Below, one piece after another: positions 9,177 to 16,787 of a stretch of 64,000 bases of DNA. How positions within the stretch are numbered: position 1 is the first letter of the stretch; every line of letters starts with the position of its first letter. This DNA comes from Candidatus Hydrogenedentota bacterium (lineage in GTDB: Bacteria; Hydrogenedentota; Hydrogenedentia; Hydrogenedentales; SLHB01): the NCBI GenBank assembly GCA_013359265.1, contig JABWCD010000027.1:1-64000 (forward strand), read 5' to 3'. The position numbers and the translations under genes are program-made. The notes below the pieces were generated by a model, which was not told the DNA's origin, did no database searches, and worked only from the letters and a program-made list of their open reading frames with translations.

Positions 9177-10403
9177 CTAATTCGCATGCTGCGTCTCTTG
9201 TTCCCGTTTCATCTTGTCTTTCGGAAGGAATCGCAACACGCCGTCCGGCTCAATAGTAATAATCTCGCTTGAGATTGATTCGTCCGTTGGAATGGCTTTG
9301 CAGACGAAACTGGGCCCTCCCTTCGATGTCTGAATTACCTCTATATGAAAAGCAAAACCCTCGATTTGGTCGTCTATGTTACCGTCCGCAACAGTCGTTG
9401 CCAGGTCTTGGAGATCGCCGTAGTCTTGCTTCCCGTCGTTGTCGGGGTCAAACATGCCTCTTTCCAGAAACGTCCGCTCCCAATGAGCTATTCGTTGCAG
9501 CTTAAGAATGGCGTCCTGCTTGCGTTTGCTGCTGGCGTGAGTCGAAGACATCGATTCGGCGACTCCAGATACATACGGTTTTCCACCGACACCTCCCGCG
9601 CCTTCATACCGCACCACCTCTTCGTGCGTGATCACGAGCGGCTTTAAATCTAGGTCAAGTCCTTCAAGCGGACGCGCAGAACACAAATAACCAGGCTCCT
9701 TTGAATCCGCTCCTTTGCTTGGTTTCCAGATCGCCGTCTCCGAACTGTTGCTCACCATAATGTTCAGCACATATCCGCCGTGGGCGCCACGGCCATACTC
9801 CTCAGGAATGGACTTCTCCTCGATGAGTTCGGCGAGCGTCGCGTAGTCGGGCACACCGTCGCCATCGTTATCGTGCTTGCCCTCCTCGCGCCATTTGCGC
9901 TCGGCTTCTGCAATCGTGCGCAGCATTTGCACGGCTTTGTCTTGGGCCATCACAACTTGGAGTTTCTTGAAGCTGTCATATCGTGCGTAGAAGATGTATG
10001 TGCCGAGAGCCGCAATCGCCAGGATTGCGGTCGCGCCGATCATTCCACACCCGCAACCCATCGAGCGCAAAAGCCCCCGATCGCTTCGTGGTTCCCTGGC
10101 TGGCACAGCAGCGGGCGTTGTCGCTGCGCCCGACTTCTCGCCGTTTGTGTCCGCACGCGATTGTTCCACCCATTTTTGGCCTTCGTCGAGAATCGCCTCC
10201 GGTGAGCCAACCTCGGCAAGTGAGCGCCGCAGAATTTCCAGCGTGACGAGGGAACCCGCTTCTCGTTCTGCCTTTTCGACGACATGTTCCCGCAGTCCAG
10301 ACGCAATCTCTTCGCCGTCTTCGCCCGAACCGCGCGCTAAGGCCCGGACCTGTTGCAGGTATCCGTCGAGATACTCTCTTGCCTCCGGTGTCCACTCAGC
10401 CAT
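9177..10403 (-). CDS. HAAS/DUF1700-like membrane protein with two DxDxDG-type repeats, partner of PadR
   Basis: 408 residues from the ATG at 10403. That start is preferred over the in-frame ATG at 10421 because GAGGG sits five bases ahead and the ATG overlaps the padR stop by 8 bases. Residues ~1-75 look like a HAAS-type helical domain (WTPEAREYLDGYLQQVRALA...) as found beside PadR regulators. A linker and one transmembrane helix (about 120-145, IGATAILAIAALGTYIFYA) follow. The outer part holds two similar units, each with an AExERxxxExG-like helix and then an acidic loop: HDNDGDGVPDYATL and FDPDNDGKQDYGDL. These resemble calcium-binding dockerin, EF-hand or thrombospondin-3 loops. It is probably a sensor or modulator controlled by PadR; the actual function is unknown. 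Confidence 0.7.
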   Translation of the reverse strand: MAEWTPEAREYLDGYLQQVRALARGSGEDGEEIASGLREHVVEKAEREAGSLVTLEILRRSLAEVGSPEAILDEGQKWVEQSRADTNGEKSGAATTPAAVPAREPRSDRGLLRSMGCGCGMIGATAILAIAALGTYIFYARYDSFKKLQVVMAQDKAVQMLRTIAEAERKWREEGKHDNDGDGVPDYATLAELIEEKSIPEEYGRGAHGGYVLNIMVSNSSETAIWKPSKGADSKEPGYLCSARPLEGLDLDLKPLVITHEEVVRYEGAGGVGGKPYVSGVAESMSSTHASSKRKQDAILKLQRIAHWERTFLERGMFDPDNDGKQDYGDLQDLATTVADGNIDDQIEGFAFHIEVIQTSKGGPSFVCKAIPTDESISSEIITIEPDGVLRFLPKDKMKREQETQHAN

Positions 10404-10767
10404 GGTGTCCCTCGCTTTCATTCTGGAACCGGGTGACCCCGTCCGCCAGTTCGTTCCAATACATATTCATTGTTCCCCGCATCCGCTCACCCGCGGCGGA
10501 GAGCCGGTAGTACTTGCGCGCCGGGCCGCTAGTCGATTCCGCCAGCCGCGTCGTGACCAGCCCAAGCCGCTTCAATCTCGAAAGCAGCGGATAGATAGTC
10601 CCTTCCGTGACAACCAGCCCCCTGACCTCCGACAACTGCTTTACAAGGTCGTACCCGTACACGTCCCCCTTGGCGAGCAGGTTCACGATGCACAACTCCA
10701 GCAGCCCTTTCCGGAGTTGCGTGGTCCAATTGTCGATATCGCTCGCTATCGCCTCATTGGTATCCAC
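10396..10767 (-). CDS. PadR-family transcriptional regulator
   Basis: 123 residues with the PadR winged-helix signature: LRKGLLELCIVNLLAKGDVYGYDLVKQL, then VTEGTIYPLLSRLKRLGLV for the recognition helix and wing, and a C-terminal helix for dimerisation. The start codon is GTG at 10767; no in-frame ATG is available and there is no Shine-Dalgarno. The predicted promoter places transcription initiation at about this GTG, so the mRNA may be leaderless. The last 8 bases overlap the HAAS-type gene. PadR proteins of this class usually repress their own operon and respond to stress or small ligands. Confidence 0.9.
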   Translation of the reverse strand: MDTNEAIASDIDNWTTQLRKGLLELCIVNLLAKGDVYGYDLVKQLSEVRGLVVTEGTIYPLLSRLKRLGLVTTRLAESTSGPARKYYRLSAAGERMRGTMNMYWNELADGVTRFQNESEGHHG

Positions 10768-10768
10768 G

Positions 10769-10802
10769 ATTACAATGTATCACACATTACAATGTATTGC
10801 AA
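10769..10802 (-). promoter_or_regulatory. padR promoter with two overlapping operator copies
   Basis: The 12-mer ATTACAATGTAT occurs twice in direct orientation (10769-10780 and 10786-10797, 17-bp period), each containing the palindrome TACA-N-TGTA. On the minus strand TTGCAA (10802-10797), a 17-bp spacer and TACATT (10779-10774) make a plausible -35/-10. This puts +1 near 10767, the first base of the padR GTG. Both operator copies overlap the promoter, as expected for autorepression. Confidence 0.65.
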
Positions 10803-11736
10803 GGTATATGTAGAGAACGGTTCGCCCCGATCCAATCGACTCAAATCTAATCGTAGTCAACACAGTATAAAAGGACATAATTCACCGTTCCGTTCACCTG
10901 CTGTCAGTCAAATACGGGTCGTTCCGCGTGCGAATCCGCACGACAAGTGCAACACGTTGGGCAAAGATATGGAGACCCAGTCATACCATGTGACCACAGC
11001 CCGCTGGAGCCGCGAACACAGGCCGCATCGGGGGTGTATGGACACGTTTGCCCGACCCGGCCTAACGCCGGAAGACATCACTGGCACGTCCGGTCGTGAA
11101 TTCGCCTTATCGAAACAACCCCAAACCGCGCATCCCGCCCGGCCCATGCCAATTTCGATAAAACTGGATCCCGCGACGATTCGGACACGTCTACCCCCCC
11201 TTAAATCGTCAAATACCCCTCGCATACCCAATCGGAGGCACCCATAAAATCAACACCTACGAGGATCGGTGCTCACCCACCCCCTCGATTCGTCAAAAAA
11301 ACTCAGAACACCCCCCAACCGAGGGTGTCCTCTGAAGCGTCAGGCGAAAGAAGATGCAACACGATGGGCTAAAGTGTGGAGTGTGACGGCGGAGTCCACC
11401 GTAGCGGCGTGAAAGTTGAAGGCGCTGCCGCGTTGGCTTCCGGCGGAGTCGGGACCTGGCCAAGGGACGACGTTCAGCGCGCTCGGAAGGCTACAGCGAA
11501 TGCTAGCGCCCGCTCGTTGCACCGGCGTCGAACGCCGAAACAGCGTAGAGGAGATGCCTTGGACCGATGGCCCGTACTCGACACCCCTTTTGACTCACTG
11601 TGTCATGATTGCGGAAGATTTGACGTCACAGTCGCGGCTCATCTGGAAACACGGACGTGCAAACCGCCGGATTCCACTGCGCCGCGCGCGTCAAGAACTG
11701 GGGATTGCCAACGCAATCTCCTGTAGGGCTACTTCG
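10803..11736. other. Gene-poor region upstream of the membrane protein at 11737
   Basis: No frame here has convincing protein character or a ribosome site. Visible elements are an AT-rich patch with TATAAAA at about 10868 and a pair of similar 27-mers at 10948-10974 and 11355-11381 (about five differences). There is also a small inverted repeat (ACACCC...GGGTGT, 11312-11333) flanked on its minus-strand 3' side by a run of seven T (11296-11302), which would be a weak terminator for minus-strand transcription. The long plus frame opening at 11416 is real only from 11737. Confidence 0.45.
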
Positions 11737-12537
11737 ATGTCGTCAAGTGTGATCACCAATGCCCTCACATCCATCCTGACCGCTGCGGTCATGCTTGCCC
11801 TGTACAAGATGTTTCCGCCGCGGCTGCAAGATTACAGGCTGCCGCCTGGAACGGATATGCAGGCACTTGCCCAAAAATACTACAAATTCGAGTTCGGCCT
11901 GAACCTGTTGTACATTCTTGCGCTTGTGGCGTGGATGGCCGTTGCATACTGGGTATTTCGTGCCGTAGGTGAGTTTTTCGCAAGCCGCCTCGGCGAAGCC
12001 GAATTCACCTTGACGCCGCTTTGGTTCGTTTGGTTCTTTCCTGCGTTCCCCGCCGCAATGTTCCTGGCCGCGCTGGTTGTCGAACCGCTGGCGCTGCGGA
12101 TACTCGGAGATCGAAAGGCCGAATACGACGCGGTCCAGGAATCGAGGTTTGGCAGGCTGGCCCGAATGACCGCGCGTCACTTCTACATCGGATGCTTTCT
12201 TCCATCATTGGCAATCGCGTACTTGTTTGTCGATACCTACGTTATCTTTCGCGAGGGCGAAATCGTAATTGACCCGCTGACGCGCTTGGCCGCGCGTCAC
12301 TACATGTATTCGGACGTCGAACGCATTCTCGCCGCGCCAAAATCCGTCGCGCCAAACGGGAACGTGGGCGGAGAATGGCGGTTTGTGATTTGCTTTGGCG
12401 ATGGCGGCCGTTGGAACAGCAAGTGGGACCCCTCCGGCGCGGGCGTTGCCGTGCACAAGCGAATCGCGGAATTCGTTTCGCAGAAATCGGATGTGGAAAT
12501 CGAAACGATCGAGGTGCTCCAACGCGCCGATCAATAG
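11737..12537 (+). CDS. Membrane protein of unknown function with C-terminal cytoplasmic domain
   Basis: The 266-residue product starts at the ATG at 11737, after AGGG. The frame is open for a further 321 bases upstream, but that stretch is Arg/Ser-rich and not protein-like. About five hydrophobic helices are visible (around 5-23, 45-70, 85-115, 150-172). A soluble C-terminal part of about 90 residues follows (VIDPLTRLAARHYMYSDVER..., ending with a helical EFVSQKSDVEIETIEVLQ). The tail alternates like a PH-like or YcxB-type domain in which a membrane anchor precedes a small beta domain. No function can be assigned. It lies 42 bases ahead of truA on the same strand and may be co-transcribed. 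Confidence 0.65.
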   Translation: MSSSVITNALTSILTAAVMLALYKMFPPRLQDYRLPPGTDMQALAQKYYKFEFGLNLLYILALVAWMAVAYWVFRAVGEFFASRLGEAEFTLTPLWFVWFFPAFPAAMFLAALVVEPLALRILGDRKAEYDAVQESRFGRLARMTARHFYIGCFLPSLAIAYLFVDTYVIFREGEIVIDPLTRLAARHYMYSDVERILAAPKSVAPNGNVGGEWRFVICFGDGGRWNSKWDPSGAGVAVHKRIAEFVSQKSDVEIETIEVLQRADQ

Positions 12538-12579
12538 CGGGCCGCCCGGCCGGGGCCCGCGCGAAGGAGTCGTTGCCTC

Positions 12580-13353
12580 GTGACAATGCCGTCGAGCATG
12601 ATCGTGCGCGCTACGGTGCGTTACATCGGTACCCCGTTTGCCGGGTGGCAGGTGCAACCCGACCGCCCGACCGTGCAAGGCGAGATCGAAAAGGTCCTCT
12701 CAGAAATTGCGAACGGCCCCGTACGTATCCACGGCGCCGGGCGCACCGACACCGGCGTCCACGCCATCGGACAGGTCTGCTCCTTTCCCTGGAAAGCCGG
12801 CGCCGATCTTGATTCTCTGCGGCGCTCGCTCACCAGGATGCTCGCGCCGCACATCCAAATCTCGTCCCTTACGGAAGCGCCGCACGACTTTCACGCGCGC
12901 AAGTCCGCAGTCGGGAAGAAGTACTGGTACTGCGTGTCGACCGCGCGCGATCCGGACCCATTCAGCGCGCCATTCACTTGGACTCTTCCATTCGGCACAG
13001 ACCTCGACCGCTTGCGCGCACTATGCGCGCGGTTCGCCGGCACGCGCGACTTCGCCGGCTTTCAGTGCAGTGGTTCGGAGCGGGAGGACACCGTTCGCAG
13101 ATTGATCGCTCTCGATGTCTCCGAAGGCGGAATCGTCGTGCCGAGCGACGCGCGCGGCCTGTTCGCGATCCGCTTTCACGGCGATGGCTTCCTCTACAAG
13201 ATGGTGCGCAACATTACCGGCACCCTCGTAGACGTCGCGCGCGGCGCGGTCCCCGAGTCGCGCATTGACGAACTCCTTGCGTCGCCGGGACCCTATCGTG
13301 GCTACACCGCGCCCGCGCACGGCTTGACATTAATCGAGGTGCTGTATGCGTGA
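12580..13353 (+). CDS. truA: tRNA pseudouridine(38-40) synthase
   Basis: The 257-residue product isomerises uridines 38-40 in the tRNA anticodon arm. The TruA signature GAGRTDTGVHA contains the catalytic Asp57. Further family blocks are the N-terminal YIGTPFAGWQVQP, the KKYWYCV strand, and RFHGDGFLYKMVRNITGTL near the C-terminus. The GTG at 12580 is favoured because GGAG lies ten bases upstream; an ATG at 12586 is the alternative. Its last 8 bases overlap the following methyltransferase gene (ATGCGTGA), so the two are translationally coupled. Confidence 0.95.
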   Translation: MTMPSSMIVRATVRYIGTPFAGWQVQPDRPTVQGEIEKVLSEIANGPVRIHGAGRTDTGVHAIGQVCSFPWKAGADLDSLRRSLTRMLAPHIQISSLTEAPHDFHARKSAVGKKYWYCVSTARDPDPFSAPFTWTLPFGTDLDRLRALCARFAGTRDFAGFQCSGSEREDTVRRLIALDVSEGGIVVPSDARGLFAIRFHGDGFLYKMVRNITGTLVDVARGAVPESRIDELLASPGPYRGYTAPAHGLTLIEVLYA

Positions 13354-14140
13354 CTCCGGCAAGCCGATCCTGACAAGCGACCAATACAGCGCCGAAAGCT
13401 TGAGGCGCTACGAGTGGGTATTCGGCAAAGACTTTCTCAGTTCTGGCGCGCAGGAGATGGCGAAGCGCGCCGCACAATACTTCGGAATCCGCCCCGGTTT
13501 TCGCGTACTCGACGTCGGCAGCGGTCTTGGCGGCGCTGCGTTCTATTTCTCCGGTTCATGCGGCGCCACCATCCTGGGGCTGGACATACTTCCTGAGATG
13601 GTCGCCGAGGCGCGAAATCGCGCCGAAACCCAAGGGGTGACCGGTGTAACCTTCGTATGTGCAAATGTGTTGACCATATCAATTCCCGCGCATTCGTTCG
13701 ACGCCGTCCACAGCAAAGATTCGTTCCTGCACATTCGCGACAAGATCGGACTCGCACGGCGGCTCCTGCAAGTTCTGGTACCCGGCGGCCGACTGTTCTT
13801 CACCGATTATCTGCGCGGCCGTGCGCGCGGGAGCGACGAGTTTGAGTCGTACGCCGCCGGTTCTGCGTACGAATTATCGACTGGTGAGGACTATGCCGCG
13901 TCCTTGCTCGAAGCGGGATTCGTCGATATCGAGCAAGTCGACTGGACCGGGAGATTGGTCGAAATATTGTGGGCCGACATCGATCGGTTGCGCTCGGCGG
14001 GACCAGCCAAGCAGGAATTGCCGCAATTGGACGTGGACTACCTCTTGGAAAGATGGCAACTGAAAGTGCGGTGCCTACAATCCGGCGATATGCGGTGGGC
14101 GAGTTTCAGCGCGCGCAAGCCGCCGCTCGTGTACGAATGA
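13346..14140 (+). CDS. Class I SAM-dependent methyltransferase, phosphoethanolamine N-methyltransferase-like
   Basis: 264 residues. The opening LTSDQYSAESLRRYEWVFGKDF closely recalls the start of phosphoethanolamine/phosphocholine-forming N-methyltransferases (QY..ESI.RYE..FG..F). Motif I is VLDVGSGLGGAAF, followed by LGLDILPEMV (acidic loop), the post-motif FDAVHSKDSFLHI and PGGRLFFTDYL. By family it would methylate phosphoethanolamine or a related amine using S-adenosylmethionine, a route to phosphatidylcholine head groups, but substrate range cannot be read from sequence. Translationally coupled to truA. It converges on the fliD-fliS operon. Confidence 0.75.
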   Translation: MRDSGKPILTSDQYSAESLRRYEWVFGKDFLSSGAQEMAKRAAQYFGIRPGFRVLDVGSGLGGAAFYFSGSCGATILGLDILPEMVAEARNRAETQGVTGVTFVCANVLTISIPAHSFDAVHSKDSFLHIRDKIGLARRLLQVLVPGGRLFFTDYLRGRARGSDEFESYAAGSAYELSTGEDYAASLLEAGFVDIEQVDWTGRLVEILWADIDRLRSAGPAKQELPQLDVDYLLERWQLKVRCLQSGDMRWASFSARKPPLVYE

Positions 14141-14319
14141 GAAATGCGCTACGCCGTTAAGCAATAGCGCACTCGTCAGAGGGTAAGACCTGGGGCTGCC
14201 TTTTCCAACGGCGGTGGGATTAGTCCGCCGGGTACTTCTTGGAGTGACGTGCCTTGGTCTTTATAAGGTTGACATCCGTGTCACTCGCCGCGACCTCCGT
14301 GTCTTGGCTTACACCTACT

Positions 14320-14346
14320 TTATCGGCCAACCCCAAGAATACTTGA
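14320..14346 (-). promoter_or_regulatory. Second sigma-28-like promoter, facing a gene-free stretch
   Basis: On the minus strand TCAAGT (14346-14341), a 13-base spacer and GCCGATAA (14327-14320) match the flagellar sigma-28 pattern with the same spacing as the fliD promoter. It lies beyond the fliS stop and the hairpin at 14374-14402 and points toward the end of the convergent methyltransferase gene. Transcription would begin near 14313. No minus-strand gene follows. Confidence 0.55.
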
Positions 14347-14373
14347 GCCCGCTCGGCAGTTTAGGAAATGGCC

Positions 14374-14402
14374 GCGCCCCCGAAGGTCCGCTTCGGGGGC
14401 GC
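14374..14402. terminator. Hairpin terminator between convergent fliS and methyltransferase genes
   Basis: A perfect 12-bp stem (GCGCCCCCGAAG / CTTCGGGGGCGC) with a 5-base loop. On the plus strand it is followed by an A-rich GAGAAAAAGG, so the classical U-tract is missing on that strand; on the minus strand TTTTTCTC precedes the stem. It probably stops transcription from either side. Confidence 0.6.
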
Positions 14403-14425
14403 CGGGAGAAAAAGGCCGTGAGTGA

Positions 14426-14866
14426 TTAGCCCTGCACGTTAATCAGGCTCGCGCCGTGCGTGTCGAGCGGCTTCGCCCGATCGTTGGCGTCTTCGGTCAC
14501 CGCCTTCGCAAACGCCTCTTGCCACGTGTTTCGCATTGTGGTCAGGTGTGCGATGGCTTCCTCGAGCGGCGCGCAATCCTTGCGGATGTTTGCCTTGATC
14601 AGCAGATGCTGGAAGTACTCGTAAATGCAATCCAGTTGCTTGGCAATCGCGACCTTCATGTCCAGCGCGCTGCGCAGTTCCGCGACGATATCCTGCGCCC
14701 GGAGCAGATTGTTGTGTACGCCGTCTGTGCGCCCCTTGGCGAGCTGGCGCTTGGCCTCTTCCGCGCGTTGAATGGCGCCGTTGAACAACATCACGATGAG
14801 TTTCCCCTGCGATGCCGTCTCGACGTCGACGCGCTTGTAGGCATTGTACTGGGCTGCTGCTGACAT
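14426..14866 (-). CDS. fliS: Flagellin export chaperone FliS
   Basis: 146 residues, all alpha. The N-terminus YNAYKRVDVETASQGKLIVMLFNGAIQRAEEA is the FliS signature: a Tyr-containing N-terminal arm and the P/G-L-I-x-M-L-F/Y-x-G-A helix. FliS binds the C-terminal helix of newly made flagellin in the cytoplasm, preventing premature polymerisation and guiding it to the flagellar type III export gate. It follows fliD on the same strand after about 20 bases, the usual fliD-fliS order. Slightly longer than the E. coli protein (136 residues). No flagellin gene is in the window. Confidence 0.95.
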   Translation of the reverse strand: MSAAAQYNAYKRVDVETASQGKLIVMLFNGAIQRAEEAKRQLAKGRTDGVHNNLLRAQDIVAELRSALDMKVAIAKQLDCIYEYFQHLLIKANIRKDCAPLEEAIAHLTTMRNTWQEAFAKAVTEDANDRAKPLDTHGASLINVQG

Positions 14867-14887
14867 GTCGTTCCTCCTGCTGCCAAC

Positions 14888-16609
14888 CTATATCGACAAA
14901 AAACTGCTCTGAATACCGGCAAGCGACGCTCCCTGCTGCTGGAACTGCGACGCCATGGACTCGAGCCGCGTGAACTGCGCGCGAAGCCGGCGTTCCTTGG
15001 CCGCGATGCGGTCTTCCATGCGGTCGATGCGATCGTTCAGGTCCTGAATCTGCGTATCGATTGAACCATTGCTTTTGACACGCTGGTTCAAATAACCCGT
15101 CGTTGAAGTCGCTTCGTCAAGGAAATCGAAGAAGATGTCGGCAATGCCGTTATCGTTCGAGTTCGAAAACAAATCCTCGACATTCGTCCGGTTTGTCCGC
15201 AGCGCCTCGCGGAACGTGTCTTCGTCAAGTTGCAGCGGGGACACGGTGCCGGAATCGAAACTGTCGCCGGTGGTAATACCGATGTCCGCCAAGCTCTCGT
15301 ACGAGCCGCTGATGCCCGAAATCTGGTTGAAAATGTTCCCGCGCAAATAGTCTTCGATCTGCTGGAACGTGGTGTCGCCCCGGAGCGGACCCGTGCCGCG
15401 CACTTGATCGCGAATCGCGGTAATCGCGTCGTTGTAGGCGGTCAGGAGTTCGTTCACGTCCTCGACAATGGCGTCATCGTCAACCGATACCGTCACCGTG
15501 CTCGTCCCGACGCTCAACAGCCGAAGCGTTACGCCGCCGATCGCGTCAGCGACTTCGTTCGTGTTGCGTGTAAGCGTCGCGCCGCCATTGATGGTGAACT
15601 GCGAATCGGCGCCGGCCGTTTGCGTTGCTGCGGCGAGGTTCGTAACGCTCAAGAAATTGCTCGTGCCCGCCTGGAACGAAATGGTCCGGCTGCCCAACGT
15701 GCCGCTGACCACGCGAATGGTATCGGTCGAGCTGTCGTAACTCGCGGTCACCCCCGCGTCGCTGCCGTTTATCCGGCCCAGAACGTCCGACAGCGAATCC
15801 GTCGTCGGGTCCACCGTGATCGTTATACCGTTGATCTTGAAGCTGCCCGCCGTAATCGCGCCGCCGCCGAAATTCACCGTGTTCAGAATGTCCGTTGCAT
15901 CGATCGCGCCCAGATTGCGCGTGCTCGTCGCCTCCGTCGAACCGTTGCCGTTGGTCGACTGCGTCGCGCCGGTCAAGGCCAGCACGTCGAGAAGATTGCT
16001 CGTATCGCCCGTCGCGCCGAAATTGATAATACTCGTGTCGTTTGCCGCCGTATTGGCGATGGTGAGCGTATCGGTTCCTGCGTTGTACGTCGCGGTCACG
16101 CCCGCCCCGCTGGAATTGATCGCGTTGATAACCGATGTCAGCGAGTCCGTCGACGGATCGACGCTCAACTGCACGCCGTTGATGGTGAACGTGCCCGTCG
16201 AGATCTCGGTCGATATGCCGCTCGAATTCAGCGCCGCGCCCGTATTGATCGCCGCGCCCAGCCTTGCGCTGCTGTTTGCCGTGGTCGCGCTTGCGAGCTG
16301 AATTACATTGATGGCGTACGCACCCGAAACCGGGCTCTCGCCCGACACGGTCGCGGTCAACACCGATTCTTCGCTCGATGTCGACTGAAACTGATTGAAG
16401 AGATTCGTAAGGCGGAAGTCCTGGACGCGGTTGCGCAGGGTTTGCAGGGTGCTGCGCAGGCTGGTTACCGCCGACTTTGCGGCGTTCAACTCGGATATCT
16501 TGTCTTCCAGCCGCGAAATCGGCGCACGCTCGAGCGCGATAAGCTGGCTGATGATCTGGTTCGAATTGAGGCCGGTCACCAACCCGCCAATACTGAAGCC
16601 GCCGCTCAT
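14888..16609 (-). CDS. fliD: Flagellar filament cap protein FliD (hook-associated protein 2)
   Basis: 573 residues from the ATG at 16609, chosen because AAAAGGG lies seven bases ahead; an upstream in-frame start at 16654 lacks this. The N-terminus SIGGLVTGLNSNQIISQLIALERAPISRLE and the coiled-coil C-terminus (about 515-573, IQDLNDRIDRMEDRIAAKERRLRAQF) are typical FliD_N and FliD_C parts. Two flagellin-IN-type repeats are visible: FTINGVQLSVDPSTDSLTSV and FKINGITITVDPTTDSLSDV. The protein caps the growing filament outside the cell and folds incoming flagellin. First gene of the fliDS operon, under the sigma-28 promoter at 16705-16731. Confidence 0.95.
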   Translation of the reverse strand: MSGGFSIGGLVTGLNSNQIISQLIALERAPISRLEDKISELNAAKSAVTSLRSTLQTLRNRVQDFRLTNLFNQFQSTSSEESVLTATVSGESPVSGAYAINVIQLASATTANSSARLGAAINTGAALNSSGISTEISTGTFTINGVQLSVDPSTDSLTSVINAINSSGAGVTATYNAGTDTLTIANTAANDTSIINFGATGDTSNLLDVLALTGATQSTNGNGSTEATSTRNLGAIDATDILNTVNFGGGAITAGSFKINGITITVDPTTDSLSDVLGRINGSDAGVTASYDSSTDTIRVVSGTLGSRTISFQAGTSNFLSVTNLAAATQTAGADSQFTINGGATLTRNTNEVADAIGGVTLRLLSVGTSTVTVSVDDDAIVEDVNELLTAYNDAITAIRDQVRGTGPLRGDTTFQQIEDYLRGNIFNQISGISGSYESLADIGITTGDSFDSGTVSPLQLDEDTFREALRTNRTNVEDLFSNSNDNGIADIFFDFLDEATSTTGYLNQRVKSNGSIDTQIQDLNDRIDRMEDRIAAKERRLRAQFTRLESMASQFQQQGASLAGIQSSFLSI

Positions 16610-16704
16610 GTGAAAGCCCTTTTGTGGCCGTTCCGCTGCCCAATTGCGCGCCACATCGTTCGACCCTCCAAACAGAATCCCCGGCGCTCGGTGCGCCTAA
16701 GTCC

Positions 16705-16731
16705 TTATCGGCACAATTCGGGGGGACTTTA
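16705..16731 (-). promoter_or_regulatory. Sigma-28 (FliA) promoter of fliD-fliS
   Basis: On the minus strand TAAAGT (16731-16726), 13 bases, then GCCGATAA (16712-16705). This matches the sigma-28 consensus -35 and -10 with exact spacing. The expected start of transcription is near 16698, about 90 bases before the fliD ATG. It implies late-class flagellar regulation with FliA and presumably FlgM control encoded elsewhere. Confidence 0.9.
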
Positions 16732-16787
16732 GCCGCCACGGCCAGTGAATTATTGGGAGGCTCTACGGACGTGAACGTGCAAGCCGT

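Noticed and set aside
9994-11247. 417-residue plus-strand frame across padR and the HAAS gene
   Set aside because: It is antisense to two well-supported genes, Ser/Pro/Arg-rich and without family features.
11376-11726. 116-residue plus-strand frame before the membrane protein at 11737
   Set aside because: Composition is typical of an out-of-frame GC-rich translation, with no Shine-Dalgarno.
14214-14429. 71-residue plus-strand frame between the methyltransferase gene and fliS
   Set aside because: It runs through the terminator hairpin and lacks a ribosome site. The region is better explained by the sigma-28-like promoter on the other strand.
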